Shown in pieces: positions 23,564-32,122 of a DNA stretch of 64,000 bases; the first letter of the stretch is position 1; each line of letters opens with the position of its first letter. Source of the stretch: Patulibacter sp050252545. Lineage in GTDB: Bacteria > Actinomycetota > Thermoleophilia > Solirubrobacterales > Solirubrobacteraceae. The stretch lies in NCBI GenBank assembly GCA_050252545.1, contig JBFWKS010000001.1, forward strand, positions 1 to 64,000, given 5' to 3'. The notes below the pieces were generated by a model. That model did no database searches. It worked only from the letters and a program-made list of their open reading frames with translations, and had not been told where the DNA came from. The position numbers and the translations under genes were made by a program.

Positions 23564-24046
23564 ATGGAGCACCAGCCACCCCCCGGACGACCGAGCCGCG
23601 ACGACGCGGACTCGGTGGCGATGGTGCGTGAGCGCGCCGATGTCGGCCATGCTGCGGGTGCGTGGCGGCGGGTTCTGGAGTTGTGGGACAAGGCGGCCGA
23701 GGATGAGGCCGCCCGTCGGTTGCTCGGGCGTGTCGGTCGTACGGTTCGGTTGTCGTCGTCGGATCTGCAGGACGCGTCGATCGTGATCCGTCTGCAGGGC
23801 GATATCGAGCTGATCGAGGATCGTGCGGAGCCTGCTGACATCGAGCTGACGATGGGCACCGCGGATCTGGAGCGTCATGCTGACGGGACGTTGCGTGTCG
23901 CGATGGCGATCGCCGCGGGGCGGGCGACGTTCACCGGGCCGGTTCGCGAGTTCCTGCGGGTGATCCCGATCGTCCACGCGATCGCCAATCCGCCGGTGGC
24001 CGTGGGGACCAACACCGACTTCGACGTCCAGGACGGGGAGTTCTGA
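23564..24046 (+). CDS. SCP2-like lipid-binding protein, first gene of the Mce operon
   Basis: 160 residues from the ATG at 23564. After a ~30-residue head, the middle resembles an SCP2 sterol-carrier fold: TVRLSSSDLQDASIVIRLQGDIELIED, ADIELTMGTADLERHADGTLRVAMAIAAGRATFTGPVREFLRV. The last part matches the SCP2 pattern of a glycine (G+atf.G) before an amphipathic helix. There is no signal peptide, so it would act in the cytoplasm, for example by taking up the lipid delivered by the transporter. It overlaps the ATPase gene by one base (TGATG), which is strong evidence that it belongs to the import system. Confidence 0.7.
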   Translation: MEHQPPPGRPSRDDADSVAMVRERADVGHAAGAWRRVLELWDKAAEDEAARRLLGRVGRTVRLSSSDLQDASIVIRLQGDIELIEDRAEPADIELTMGTADLERHADGTLRVAMAIAAGRATFTGPVREFLRVIPIVHAIANPPVAVGTNTDFDVQDGEF

Positions 24047-24921
24047 TGAGCACCACCACCTCTGCCGGCGCCGCCGATCCCGCGACCGCTGCGCTGTTGG
24101 ACAAGGCCGCCGATTACGACCATCACGAGGGCGGCATGGTCGTGCCGCAGCGTGATCCGGGCGATTTCTGGTCGATCGAGTGCGTCGATCTGTACAAGTC
24201 GTTCGGGTCCAACCGGGTGATGAACGGCCTGAACGTCGGCATCCCGGAGGGGATGATCACGGTCATCCTCGGCCCGTCGGGCACCGGCAAGTCGGTCTTG
24301 CTGAGCCACCTGATCGGGTTGATGTTCCCCGATCAGGGCGACATCCTCGTGCACGGCCAGTCGGTGCCGGACATGACGATGAAGCAGCTGCTGGAGATGC
24401 GGCGCAAGTTCGGGATCCTGTTCCAGGACGGCGCGCTCTTCGGATCGATGTCGGTGTACGACAACGTCGCGTTCCCGTTGCGCCAGCACACCGACTTCGA
24501 CGAGAAGCAGATCCGCGACATCGTGATGGGCCGCCTCAGCGAGGTCGGCCTCGCGGGTGGGGCGGAGCTGCGGATGCCGGCCGAGTTGTCCGGCGGGATG
24601 AAGAAGCGTGCCGGGTTCGCGCGGGCGCTGGTCCTCGATCCGCAGATCGTCATGTTCGACGAGCCCGACTCGGGTCTGGACCCGGTCCGCACCGCGCTGC
24701 TCTGCCAGCTGATCGAGAAGGTGCACTCCGAGAACGGCGGCACCTACGTCGTCATCACCCACGACATCGCGTCCGCCCGACGGATCGGCGAGTACATCGC
24801 CGTGCTGTGGAAGGGCCGGATCGTGCAGTCCGGTGACCGCGACGACATGTTCGACTCCCCCAACCCCTTCGTCCGCCAGTTCCTGGCCGGCCGCCCCGGC
24901 GGCCCGCTCGGGATGGAGTGA
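24046..24921 (+). CDS. Mce transporter ATPase (Mkl/MceG, MlaF-like)
   Basis: 291 residues. ABC ATPase motifs are Walker A GPSGTGKS at residues 76-83, Q-loop FQDGALFGSMSVYDNVAFPL, signature LSGGMKKRAGFARAL at 181-195, Walker B IVMFDEPDSGLDP at 201-213 with the catalytic Glu206, and the H-loop VVITHDI. The SGGMKKR.g.ARAL pattern is diagnostic of the MlaF/Mkl branch. A ~40-residue N-terminal extension is present. In mycobacteria the equivalent mceG is unlinked from the mce operons and serves all of them. Here it is inside the operon, 21 bp before yrbEA. Confidence 0.94.
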   Translation: MSTTTSAGAADPATAALLDKAADYDHHEGGMVVPQRDPGDFWSIECVDLYKSFGSNRVMNGLNVGIPEGMITVILGPSGTGKSVLLSHLIGLMFPDQGDILVHGQSVPDMTMKQLLEMRRKFGILFQDGALFGSMSVYDNVAFPLRQHTDFDEKQIRDIVMGRLSEVGLAGGAELRMPAELSGGMKKRAGFARALVLDPQIVMFDEPDSGLDPVRTALLCQLIEKVHSENGGTYVVITHDIASARRIGEYIAVLWKGRIVQSGDRDDMFDSPNPFVRQFLAGRPGGPLGME

Positions 24922-24942
24922 CCCGACCCCGGGATCGAGCAC

Positions 24943-25815
24943 ATGGCGACCACCACACAACCCGCGACAGGACGCGTCGGTCCGTCCGGTCAGCCGACCG
25001 GGCCGGTCGACGGGCCCCCACCAGGCCGCAAGAGCGCCGGTCCGCTGGCACTGCTCGAGCAGATCGCGGACATGCTCATCCTCGCGTGGCGGACGCTCAT
25101 CGCGGTCTTCACGCCGCCGTACTCCTGGCGCGACGAGTTCATCGAGGAGACCTGGATCATCATCCGGCGGTGCGCGATCCCGCTGATGATCTCGGCGACC
25201 GCGTTCGGCTTCGGGGCGCCGGGCCTGCAGGGCGGCAACCTCGTCGGCCTGCTCGGCACCATCGACCGGCTCGGCTCGTTCTTCGTCATGGCGTCGGTGC
25301 GGGAGTTCGCCCCGTGGATCACCGGCATGGTCGTGGCCGGCATCGGCGGCACCGCGGTGTGCGCCGACCTGGGCGCCCGCAAGGTCCGCCAAGAGCTCGA
25401 CGCGATGATCACCCTGGGCCTCGACCCGGTGCGCACGATCGTCGCCCCCCGGTTCCTGGCGCTGGGCATCGTCACCGCCGCGATGAACCTGATCGCGATC
25501 ATCATGGGCGTCGTCGGCGGCTGGCTCGCCGCGGTCGTCGTCTTCGGCGAGACGAGCGCCGGCTACTTCAGCACCTTCACCTCGAACTTCACCGTCCCGG
25601 ACCTCCTGGGCAGCGTGCTCAAGACGACGCTGTTCGGCTTCATCGTCGCCGTCGTCTGTTGCTACAAGGGCATGCACACCAAGGGCGGTGCCGAGGGCGT
25701 CGGCCGGGCCGTCAACCAGGCGGTCGTCATCTCGTTCGTCGCCATCTGGGCGTTCAACTACGTGTTCACCACGACGTTGCTGGCCGCCTTTCCCGAGACG
25801 GGGAGCCTGCGATGA
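24943..25815 (+). CDS. yrbEA: Mce transporter permease YrbEA (MlaE family)
   Basis: 290 residues. MlaE-family landmarks are VREFAPWITGMVVAGIGGTAVCADLGARKVRQELDAMITLGLDPVRTIVAPRFLAL, the coupling-helix region that contacts the ATPase, and about five hydrophobic segments (for example IPLMISATAFGF, VTAAMNLIAIIMGVVGGWLAAVVVFG, FIVAVVCCYKG and the final FVAIWAFNYVFTTTLLAAF). A ~35-residue Pro/Gly-rich cytoplasmic head precedes the first helix. With YrbEB it should form the membrane dimer through which Mce-delivered lipid passes. It overlaps yrbEB by four bases (ATGA). Confidence 0.94.
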   Translation: MATTTQPATGRVGPSGQPTGPVDGPPPGRKSAGPLALLEQIADMLILAWRTLIAVFTPPYSWRDEFIEETWIIIRRCAIPLMISATAFGFGAPGLQGGNLVGLLGTIDRLGSFFVMASVREFAPWITGMVVAGIGGTAVCADLGARKVRQELDAMITLGLDPVRTIVAPRFLALGIVTAAMNLIAIIMGVVGGWLAAVVVFGETSAGYFSTFTSNFTVPDLLGSVLKTTLFGFIVAVVCCYKGMHTKGGAEGVGRAVNQAVVISFVAIWAFNYVFTTTLLAAFPETGSLR

Positions 25816-26666
25816 GCACCGAGGCACCTCCCGGCTCCCGCCGGCCCCTGCGGCCGTCCGCCGGTCAGACCCTCGCCGAGGGCCTCGTCGGCCCGGTCCG
25901 CGGCACCCTGCGCGAGCTCGGAGAGATGACCCGGTTCTCGGGCCGCGCGGTCGTCGAGATCCCCGGGTCGTTCCGCTACACCGCGGAGATCCTGCGCCAG
26001 GCCGGTCTGTTGATCACCGGTTCGGCGATCGTCATCTGGGGCATGCAGTTCGTGATGGGCATGCAGTGCGCCACCGAGGCGAACTACGTGCTCCGCGGCT
26101 ACGGCGCGTCCGCCTACTCCGGGGTGTTCACCGCGCTGTGCGGCGCCCGCGAGATGGGCCCGTACATGTGGGGCTACATCGTCGCGGCCAAGATCGGCTG
26201 CGGCCTCGTCGCCGAGCTCGGATCGATGCGGATCAACAACGAGTTCGACGCGATGGAGTCGGTCGGCATCAACCCGATGCGGTACGTCGTCGCCACGCGT
26301 CTCGTCGCCGCCTGGCTCGCCTTCCCGCTCCTCTACCTCGTCGGTCTGGCCTTCCACACGCTGGCGGACTTCTTCGTGATCGTCACCCAGATCAAGGAGG
26401 TCTCGCGTGGCGGGTTCGAGACGATCCACTGGCAGTTCGTGGGCCTGATGGACATCATCTATTCCGAGATCAAGATCATGGCCATGGGGACGCTCATCGT
26501 CCTGGTCGCCATGTACTACGGGTTCACCGCGCGCGGCGGACCGTCCGGAGTGGGCACCGCCACCGCCAAGTCGATGGTCCTCAACCTCGTCGTCGTCCAC
26601 GTCGTCGGGTCCCTCCTGACGATGGTCTTCTGGGGCCTCGATCCCAGCTTCCCGGTCGGAGGGTGA
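25812..26666 (+). CDS. yrbEB: Mce transporter permease YrbEB (MlaE family)
   Basis: 284 residues. GAREMGPYMWGYIVAAKIGCGLVAELGSMRINNEFDAMESVGINPMRYVVATRLVAAWLAFPLLYLVGLAFH is the conserved MlaE core, and the last helix includes VLNLVVVHVVGSLLTMVFWG. EFDAMESVGINPMRYVVATR corresponds to the EFDALESLGIDPIRYLVLPR-type motif of the family. It is the second half of the permease pair. The TGA at 26664 overlaps a GTG, but mceA probably starts at the ATG at 26672. Confidence 0.94.
   Translation: MSTEAPPGSRRPLRPSAGQTLAEGLVGPVRGTLRELGEMTRFSGRAVVEIPGSFRYTAEILRQAGLLITGSAIVIWGMQFVMGMQCATEANYVLRGYGASAYSGVFTALCGAREMGPYMWGYIVAAKIGCGLVAELGSMRINNEFDAMESVGINPMRYVVATRLVAAWLAFPLLYLVGLAFHTLADFFVIVTQIKEVSRGGFETIHWQFVGLMDIIYSEIKIMAMGTLIVLVAMYYGFTARGGPSGVGTATAKSMVLNLVVVHVVGSLLTMVFWGLDPSFPVGG
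26658..26663 (+). promoter_or_regulatory. Ribosome-binding site of mceA (GGAGGG)
   Basis: GGAGGG ends eight bases before the ATG at 26672. This spacing favours the ATG over the overlapping GTG at 26663 as the mceA start. Confidence 0.6.
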
Positions 26667-26671
26667 CCCTG

Positions 26672-27976
26672 ATGCGTTCGATTCTGCGGCGGCCCTGGCC
26701 CGTCATCATCGTCGTGGGCATCGCGTTCCTCGGCTGGAAGGCGCTCAGCGATCGCCAACAGGAGTACGAGGTCCAGGCGGCGTTCGACTCCGCGGTGAAC
26801 CTCACCACCGGCCTCGACGTCCAGATGCGTGGCGTCGACGTCGGAAAGGTCGCCGGGGTCCGGTACGAGGACGGCAAGGCGATCGTCTCGATCGGGGTCT
26901 CCGACGACCGTGTGTTCCCGCTCCGCAGGGGAACGAAGGCGACGATCCGATACGGCACGACCGTCGGCATCGGTACGCGCTACGTCGAGCTCCTCCCCGG
27001 ACCGAAGGACGCACCGTCGATCCCCGACGGCGGCACCATCGCGTCGAAGGACGTCACGACCCCCGTCGAGCTCGACGAGGTGTTCAACACCCTCAACCCG
27101 GAGACGCGGGAGCGGCTCACGTCGCTCGTCGGCAACTCCGCTGACGTCACCGCCGGCCGGTCGAAGGAGCTCAACCGTGGCCTGCGGACGCTGCCGGGTG
27201 GGGTGCGGACCACCGGTGACGTCATGGGCGACCTGCTCGCCGACGAACAGGCGATCCGTGCGCTCGTCGTCAACGGTGAGCGGGTCTCCCGAACGCTGGT
27301 GAGCCGCACCGGCGCGATCAGCGAGACGATCACGGCCGCGCGACGGACGCTCGACGCGTTCGGCAACAGCGCCGACGGGGTCCGCGCCTCGATCGACGGC
27401 TTGGCCCCGACGTTCCGCCAGGCGCGCTCGACCCTGCGTCGCGCCGACGGCAGCCTCGAGAAGGTCCGCACCCTCATCCGTGCCGTCGAACCCGGGGCCA
27501 AGCGGATCCCGGCGCTCGCCCGCGCGGCGCGCCCGGCGCTCGTGCGGCTGCAGCAGGTCACGCCCGTGGCGCTCGCCACGCTGCGGACGACCCGTGACGG
27601 CGCGCCGGCGGTGACGGAGCTCCTCGACAAGGGCCGCACCACGCTCCCGGCCGCGGGCACCGCGATGAAGACCGCGAACCCGATGCTCGCCTGCGTCCGG
27701 GCGTACGTCCCCGAGATCGCCGGGATGCTCGGCACCTGGGGCGGGGCGACGAAGAACTACGACGACCGGGGCCACTTCGGGCGGATCTTCGTGCGCGAGG
27801 GCGTCACCTCCCTGAACGGGCTGATCCCCGACGCGGCGCTCCCGACCCTCCTCGGCCACAAGTTCGCGATGCCCCGACCGCCCGGACTCAACGCCGGAGC
27901 GGTGCACTACCCCGAGGAGTGTGAGGTGTCCGCGGACGCGCTCGACCCGACCAAGGACGTGGAGGCGGTCCGGTGA
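26672..27976 (+). CDS. mceA: MCE-family substrate-binding protein, first of six (MceA)
   Basis: 434 residues. One N-terminal membrane anchor (PWPVIIVVGIAFLGWKAL, about residues 8-25) has no lipobox cysteine. The MCE domain follows (FDSAVNLTTGLDVQMRGVDVGKVAGV, about residues 38-63), continuing to RYGTTVGIGTRYVELLPG. After it comes a long helical region with heptad-like Leu/Ala repeats, the part that forms the tunnel in solved Mce complexes. Two cysteines lie near the end (MLACVRA and YPEECEV). It overlaps mceB by four bases (GTGA). The subunit acts outside the cytoplasmic membrane. Confidence 0.93.
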   Translation: MRSILRRPWPVIIVVGIAFLGWKALSDRQQEYEVQAAFDSAVNLTTGLDVQMRGVDVGKVAGVRYEDGKAIVSIGVSDDRVFPLRRGTKATIRYGTTVGIGTRYVELLPGPKDAPSIPDGGTIASKDVTTPVELDEVFNTLNPETRERLTSLVGNSADVTAGRSKELNRGLRTLPGGVRTTGDVMGDLLADEQAIRALVVNGERVSRTLVSRTGAISETITAARRTLDAFGNSADGVRASIDGLAPTFRQARSTLRRADGSLEKVRTLIRAVEPGAKRIPALARAARPALVRLQQVTPVALATLRTTRDGAPAVTELLDKGRTTLPAAGTAMKTANPMLACVRAYVPEIAGMLGTWGGATKNYDDRGHFGRIFVREGVTSLNGLIPDAALPTLLGHKFAMPRPPGLNAGAVHYPEECEVSADALDPTKDVEAVR

Positions 27977-29406
27977 ATCCGAAGATCCTCAGCACCGCGC
28001 TCGCGGCGGTCGTCGCGATCGTCGGCGTGATCCTCCTCACCAGCGGTGGGGACGACGACGCTTACCAGGTCCGGATCGTCTTCGACGACGCCGGAGGCCT
28101 CGTCGAGAACGGCGACGTGAAGATCGGCGGCGTCGTCGCCGGGCGGATCATGAAGCTGCAGGTCACCGACGACGACCTGGGTGAGGCGATCGTCGAGCTC
28201 AAGGAGAACGCCGCCCCGATCGGACGCGGCGCCCGGGCCCGGGTCCGTCCCGTGAACCTCCTCGGCGAGAAGTACGTCGACCTCGACGCCGGTGACGTCC
28301 GCTCGCCGGAGCCGTCCGGGGTCGTCATCCCGCCCGGGCGGACCTCGGCGCCGGTCGAGCTCGACGACGCGATCAACATCCTCGATCCGGACAGTCGGGC
28401 GCGCCTTCGGATCCTCATCAACGAGACCGGCATCGCTCTCGGCGGCAAGGGGACCGACCTCAACGCGACCCTCGCCCGTCTGCCCCGCGCCCTCGACGAG
28501 GCCGAGGAGCTCGTGAAATCGATCTCCGACACGGGAAAGATCGACCGGCTCATCACCGACGGTGACCGCGTGCTCGCGGCCTTCAACGACGGACGCGACG
28601 ACCTGACCGGCATGGTCGACTCGGCGGCGCGGACGCTCGCGGTCACCGCGCGCCTGCGGCAAGACCTGGGCCGGACCCTCGACGCCGCACCCGCCACCCT
28701 GACGCAGCTGCGCTCGACGCTCGTGAAGCTCGCGGGCACGGCGACGCGCCTGGAGCCCGCCGCCGTCGAGCTCCGTCGCACCGCGGGACCCCTCGCCGCG
28801 ACGCTCAAGTCGGTCCCCGGCTTCCGGAGCGCGGCGGCGCCGACTCTGTCGCAGGTCCGGACGGTGTCGCCGAACCTCTCGCGCCTGGCGCGAGAGGCCT
28901 CGCCCACGATCCGGCGCCTGCAACCGCTCTCCGACGATCTCGTCACGTTCTCCCGGGCGCTCGATCCGGTGACGCGCATCCTCGACGTCCAGACCAACCC
29001 GCTGCTGCGCGTGATGGAGGGCTGGGCCCGCACGATCCAGATGCGGGACGGTCTCGGGCACCTCTTCCGGACCGAGGTCACCGTCGACGAGGAGCTCCTC
29101 ACGACGCTGCTCGTGCAGCTCCAGCCGGCGCCGACCGCGAACAAGCGCTCCCGCTCGGACGCGGACGACAAGCCGAGCGTCGCGGCCCGGAAGACGCCCC
29201 GATCGACGACTCGACGGCTGACGCCGGGCCCGGATCCGGCGCCGACCGCGACCGCGCGGACCCCGGACGACCGGTCGTCGTCCACGTCGACGGGGACGCC
29301 GCCCCCGGATCCCGCCGCGACGACCGGGGTGCCGTTGCTCGACGGCGCGGTCGGCGCGGTCGGCGGGGCCCTGACCGACCTCCTCGACTCCCTCCAAGGC
29401 CGATGA
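27973..29406 (+). CDS. mceB: MCE-family protein, second of six (MceB)
   Basis: 477 residues from a GTG overlapping mceA. The anchor is ILSTALAAVVAIVGVILLTSGG (about residues 5-26). The MCE domain starts at YQVRIVFDDAGGLVENGDVKIGG and ends near LLGEKYVDLDAGD. The helical region runs to about residue 370. The C-terminal ~100 residues are a low-complexity Thr/Pro/Arg/Ser linker followed by a Gly/Ala/Leu tail (GAVGAVGGALTDLLDSL), not seen in the other five subunits. It has no cysteine pair. It overlaps mceC by four bases. Confidence 0.92.
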   Translation: MNPKILSTALAAVVAIVGVILLTSGGDDDAYQVRIVFDDAGGLVENGDVKIGGVVAGRIMKLQVTDDDLGEAIVELKENAAPIGRGARARVRPVNLLGEKYVDLDAGDVRSPEPSGVVIPPGRTSAPVELDDAINILDPDSRARLRILINETGIALGGKGTDLNATLARLPRALDEAEELVKSISDTGKIDRLITDGDRVLAAFNDGRDDLTGMVDSAARTLAVTARLRQDLGRTLDAAPATLTQLRSTLVKLAGTATRLEPAAVELRRTAGPLAATLKSVPGFRSAAAPTLSQVRTVSPNLSRLAREASPTIRRLQPLSDDLVTFSRALDPVTRILDVQTNPLLRVMEGWARTIQMRDGLGHLFRTEVTVDEELLTTLLVQLQPAPTANKRSRSDADDKPSVAARKTPRSTTRRLTPGPDPAPTATARTPDDRSSSTSTGTPPPDPAATTGVPLLDGAVGAVGGALTDLLDSLQGR

Positions 29407-30701
29407 CCTCCCGACGCCGCTCCCGCCGTTTCTCCCGCGCGGCCAGCGCGACCCTGCCGCGGCCGGTGCTCTGGCTGCTGGGCCTGGGCGCCCTCGCCGC
29501 GGTCGCCGCCATGGCCTGGGTCGGGTTCAACGCCCCGAACTCGATCCCGGGACGGAGCTACTACACCGTCCAGGCGGAGTTCGAGGACGCCAACAACCTG
29601 ACCGGCCACTACGAGGTCCGCATCGCCGGCCGGCGCGTCGGCCAGGTGCTGAACCCGCGGGTGGTGGACGGCAAGGCCGTCGTCGACCTCCAACTCGAGC
29701 CCGACGTCGCCCCACTGCGGTCCGACACCAAGCTCCGGGTCCGTCCGCGCAGTGCGATCGGCGTCCGGTTCGTCGACGTCAGCCCGGGCGTGAAGGGGCG
29801 CCCGCTCGAGGAGGGCGACACGATCGCCGCGGCGAACACGTCGACCGTCGTCGAGCTCGACGAGGTCCTGGGCACGCTGGACGCACGCCGCCGGGTCGAC
29901 GCCCGTACCGTCGTCCAGGAGCTCGGCACGGGCTTCGCCGGACGGGGCGAGGAGCTCAACGAGATGCTCGACGGCACCCCGACCGCCCTCGACCGGGTGG
30001 CTCGCGTCGCCGGCGAGATCAACGCTCGGGTCGGAGCGATGAGCGGGCTCATCGAGGGACTGGCCGGAACGCTCGGCGCGATCGATCCGGCGCGCGACGA
30101 GTACGTCAACGCGTTCGACTCGACCTCCCGGGGTCTGCGCCCGTTCGCGGAGAGCGAGCAGGACCTCGGGGCATCGCTCGACCGGGCCCCGGCCGCGCTG
30201 AGCGTCGCCCGGGCCGGCCTGCGCGACGCCGACCCGTTGCTCGACGAGCTGTCCGGCATGGGTCGGGAGCTCGTTCCGGCGCTGCGGCCGGCGCCCGCCG
30301 GCCTGCGCCAGGCGGATGCGCTGCTCCGCGAATCCCGTGACGGCCTCCGCGCCGCCCGCACGACGCTCCGGCAAGCGGACGACGCGATCCCGGTCACGCT
30401 CGACCTGCTGAAGCGCCTCGATCCGGTCATCCCGACGACGAGCGAGGCGCTGAAGGAATCGCTGCCGACGCTGGGCGAGGTCGGACCGCGCGGGTGCGAC
30501 ATCGCGCTATTCACGAAGAACTGGAGCTCGATGCTCGGCCCCGCCGCCGCCGGCGGTGACCCGCGACTCGGCGGCGTGAGCAGCCTGCGTCTGCTCCTCA
30601 TCGCGTCGCTCGAGAGCGTGATGGGGACCACCCAACGGCTCCCGACCGTGATGTCGAACCCGTATCCCAAGCCCTGCACGGTGACGGAGGATCGTCGATG
30701 A
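29403..30701 (+). CDS. mceC: MCE-family protein, third of six (MceC)
   Basis: 432 residues. A basic head (MTSRRRSRRFSRAA) is followed by one membrane anchor (VLWLLGLGALAAVAAMAWVGF, about residues 21-41). The MCE domain (YTVQAEFEDANNLTGHYEVRIAGRRVGQV...RVRPRSAIGVRFVDVSPG) is followed by a helical region. The C-terminus carries two cysteines: GPRGCDIALFTKNWSS, a typical position in the family, and PYPKPCTV just before the end. It overlaps mceD by four bases. Confidence 0.92.
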   Translation: MTSRRRSRRFSRAASATLPRPVLWLLGLGALAAVAAMAWVGFNAPNSIPGRSYYTVQAEFEDANNLTGHYEVRIAGRRVGQVLNPRVVDGKAVVDLQLEPDVAPLRSDTKLRVRPRSAIGVRFVDVSPGVKGRPLEEGDTIAAANTSTVVELDEVLGTLDARRRVDARTVVQELGTGFAGRGEELNEMLDGTPTALDRVARVAGEINARVGAMSGLIEGLAGTLGAIDPARDEYVNAFDSTSRGLRPFAESEQDLGASLDRAPAALSVARAGLRDADPLLDELSGMGRELVPALRPAPAGLRQADALLRESRDGLRAARTTLRQADDAIPVTLDLLKRLDPVIPTTSEALKESLPTLGEVGPRGCDIALFTKNWSSMLGPAAAGGDPRLGGVSSLRLLLIASLESVMGTTQRLPTVMSNPYPKPCTVTEDRR

Positions 30702-32122
30702 AGCTCTCCGAGCGATTCCAGCACCGGCCCGGCCGCGCCCGGCCGCGCCCTGTCCGCGTCGGCCTCATCGCCCTGGCGGTCCTGGGCGTCGTGCTCTACA
30801 TGGGCTACACGAGCACCAACCCGCTCTCGGGCGGCAAGGGTGATCTGATCCGGGCCGAGTTCCGCGACGCGACGCACCTGCGCGCGAACACCGACGTCCG
30901 CGTCGCGGGGGTCAACGTCGGCAAGGTCGAGGAGGTCGAGCTCTCCGACGACACCAGCCGCGCCGTCGTGAAGCTGCGGATGAACTCCGACTCCGGCGTC
31001 ACCCTCCATCGCGACGCCCGGGCCGCCGTCTGGTGGCGCACGCTCCTCGGCCGCAACACCTACGTCGAGATCGAGCCGGGTTCGCCATCGGCCGGCGAGC
31101 TGGGCGAGGGCACCATCCCTCTGGGACGCACGACCGTCCAGGAGGAGCTCGACGCCGTCGTCTCGGCGCTCCCGCCCGAGCAGCGTCAGGCGACGCGCCA
31201 GATCATCGGCGGCTTCGACGAGGGCTTCTCTGACACCGCCGGCGGACGGCGGACCATCGACGCGCTCGACGGGGCGGGGCCGTCGCTCGCCCGTGGCCTC
31301 CGCGGACTCCGCGGCACCGAGGCCGGCGACCTGCCCAAGCTCGTCCGCGAGATGTCGAAGACCCTGGGCATCTTCGGTCGCAACGTCGTCGAGCTCGCGG
31401 GCTTCATCGACAACGGCCGGATCGCGCTCGGCACCATGAGCGCGAACTCCCCCGCCATCTCGCGCCTCGTCCGTGAGGCTCCGGCCGCCCTCGCCGACAC
31501 GCGCCTCACGCTCACCCGGGTCGAGAAGACCCTCGACGACCTGGATCCGTTGGCCGTCAAGCTCGTGCCCGGCGCACGGAAGCTCGACCCGGCCGCCCGT
31601 GCCGCGACGCCGATGCTCCGGCGCCTCGACACCGTTCTGAAGGACGCGACCCCGACGCTCCGCGATCTGCGCCCCGCCGTTCGGCGCCTGGCCGCGATGG
31701 CCCCGACGGGCAGGAAGGTCCTCACCGACCTGGACCCGACGATCGCCCGTCTGAACGACGAGCTGCTGCCGTGGCTCGACGAAGGTGACCCGGAGACGAA
31801 GATGCGCAACTACCAGGCGATCGGACCGTTCTTCAGCGCGACCAACTCGATGGGCTCCCCGTTCGACGCGAACGGCAACGTCCTCAACTTCCAGACGTTC
31901 GTCGACGAACGGTCCCTCCTCACCCTGGGCTGCATCACCCGCCTGACCGACCCGACCGCGACGATCACCCAGAAGCTCGACTGCCGTGGCCTCGAGGCGA
32001 TCGTCCGGCGCATGTTGTCCGGTCAGGCCCCTCCCGGTGCCGGCGAGTTCGACCCCGCGCTCGACGAGGACGTCGGTGACCGCTCGCGTGCCGCGGGCCT
32101 GGCCCGGAAGGGAGCCCGCTGA
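30698..32122 (+). CDS. mceD: MCE-family protein, fourth of six (MceD)
   Basis: 474 residues. Basic head (about residues 1-25), anchor VGLIALAVLGVVLYMGYTS, MCE domain (IRAEFRDATHLRANTDVRVAGVNVGKVEEVEL...LGRNTYVEIEPGSPSAGELGEGTIPL) and a long helical region with TVQEELDAVVSALPPEQRQA. Near the end it has NYQAIGPFFSATNSMGSPF and a cysteine pair (LTLGCITRL and KLDCRGLEA). It overlaps mceE by one base (TGATG). Confidence 0.92.
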   Translation: MKLSERFQHRPGRARPRPVRVGLIALAVLGVVLYMGYTSTNPLSGGKGDLIRAEFRDATHLRANTDVRVAGVNVGKVEEVELSDDTSRAVVKLRMNSDSGVTLHRDARAAVWWRTLLGRNTYVEIEPGSPSAGELGEGTIPLGRTTVQEELDAVVSALPPEQRQATRQIIGGFDEGFSDTAGGRRTIDALDGAGPSLARGLRGLRGTEAGDLPKLVREMSKTLGIFGRNVVELAGFIDNGRIALGTMSANSPAISRLVREAPAALADTRLTLTRVEKTLDDLDPLAVKLVPGARKLDPAARAATPMLRRLDTVLKDATPTLRDLRPAVRRLAAMAPTGRKVLTDLDPTIARLNDELLPWLDEGDPETKMRNYQAIGPFFSATNSMGSPFDANGNVLNFQTFVDERSLLTLGCITRLTDPTATITQKLDCRGLEAIVRRMLSGQAPPGAGEFDPALDEDVGDRSRAAGLARKGAR

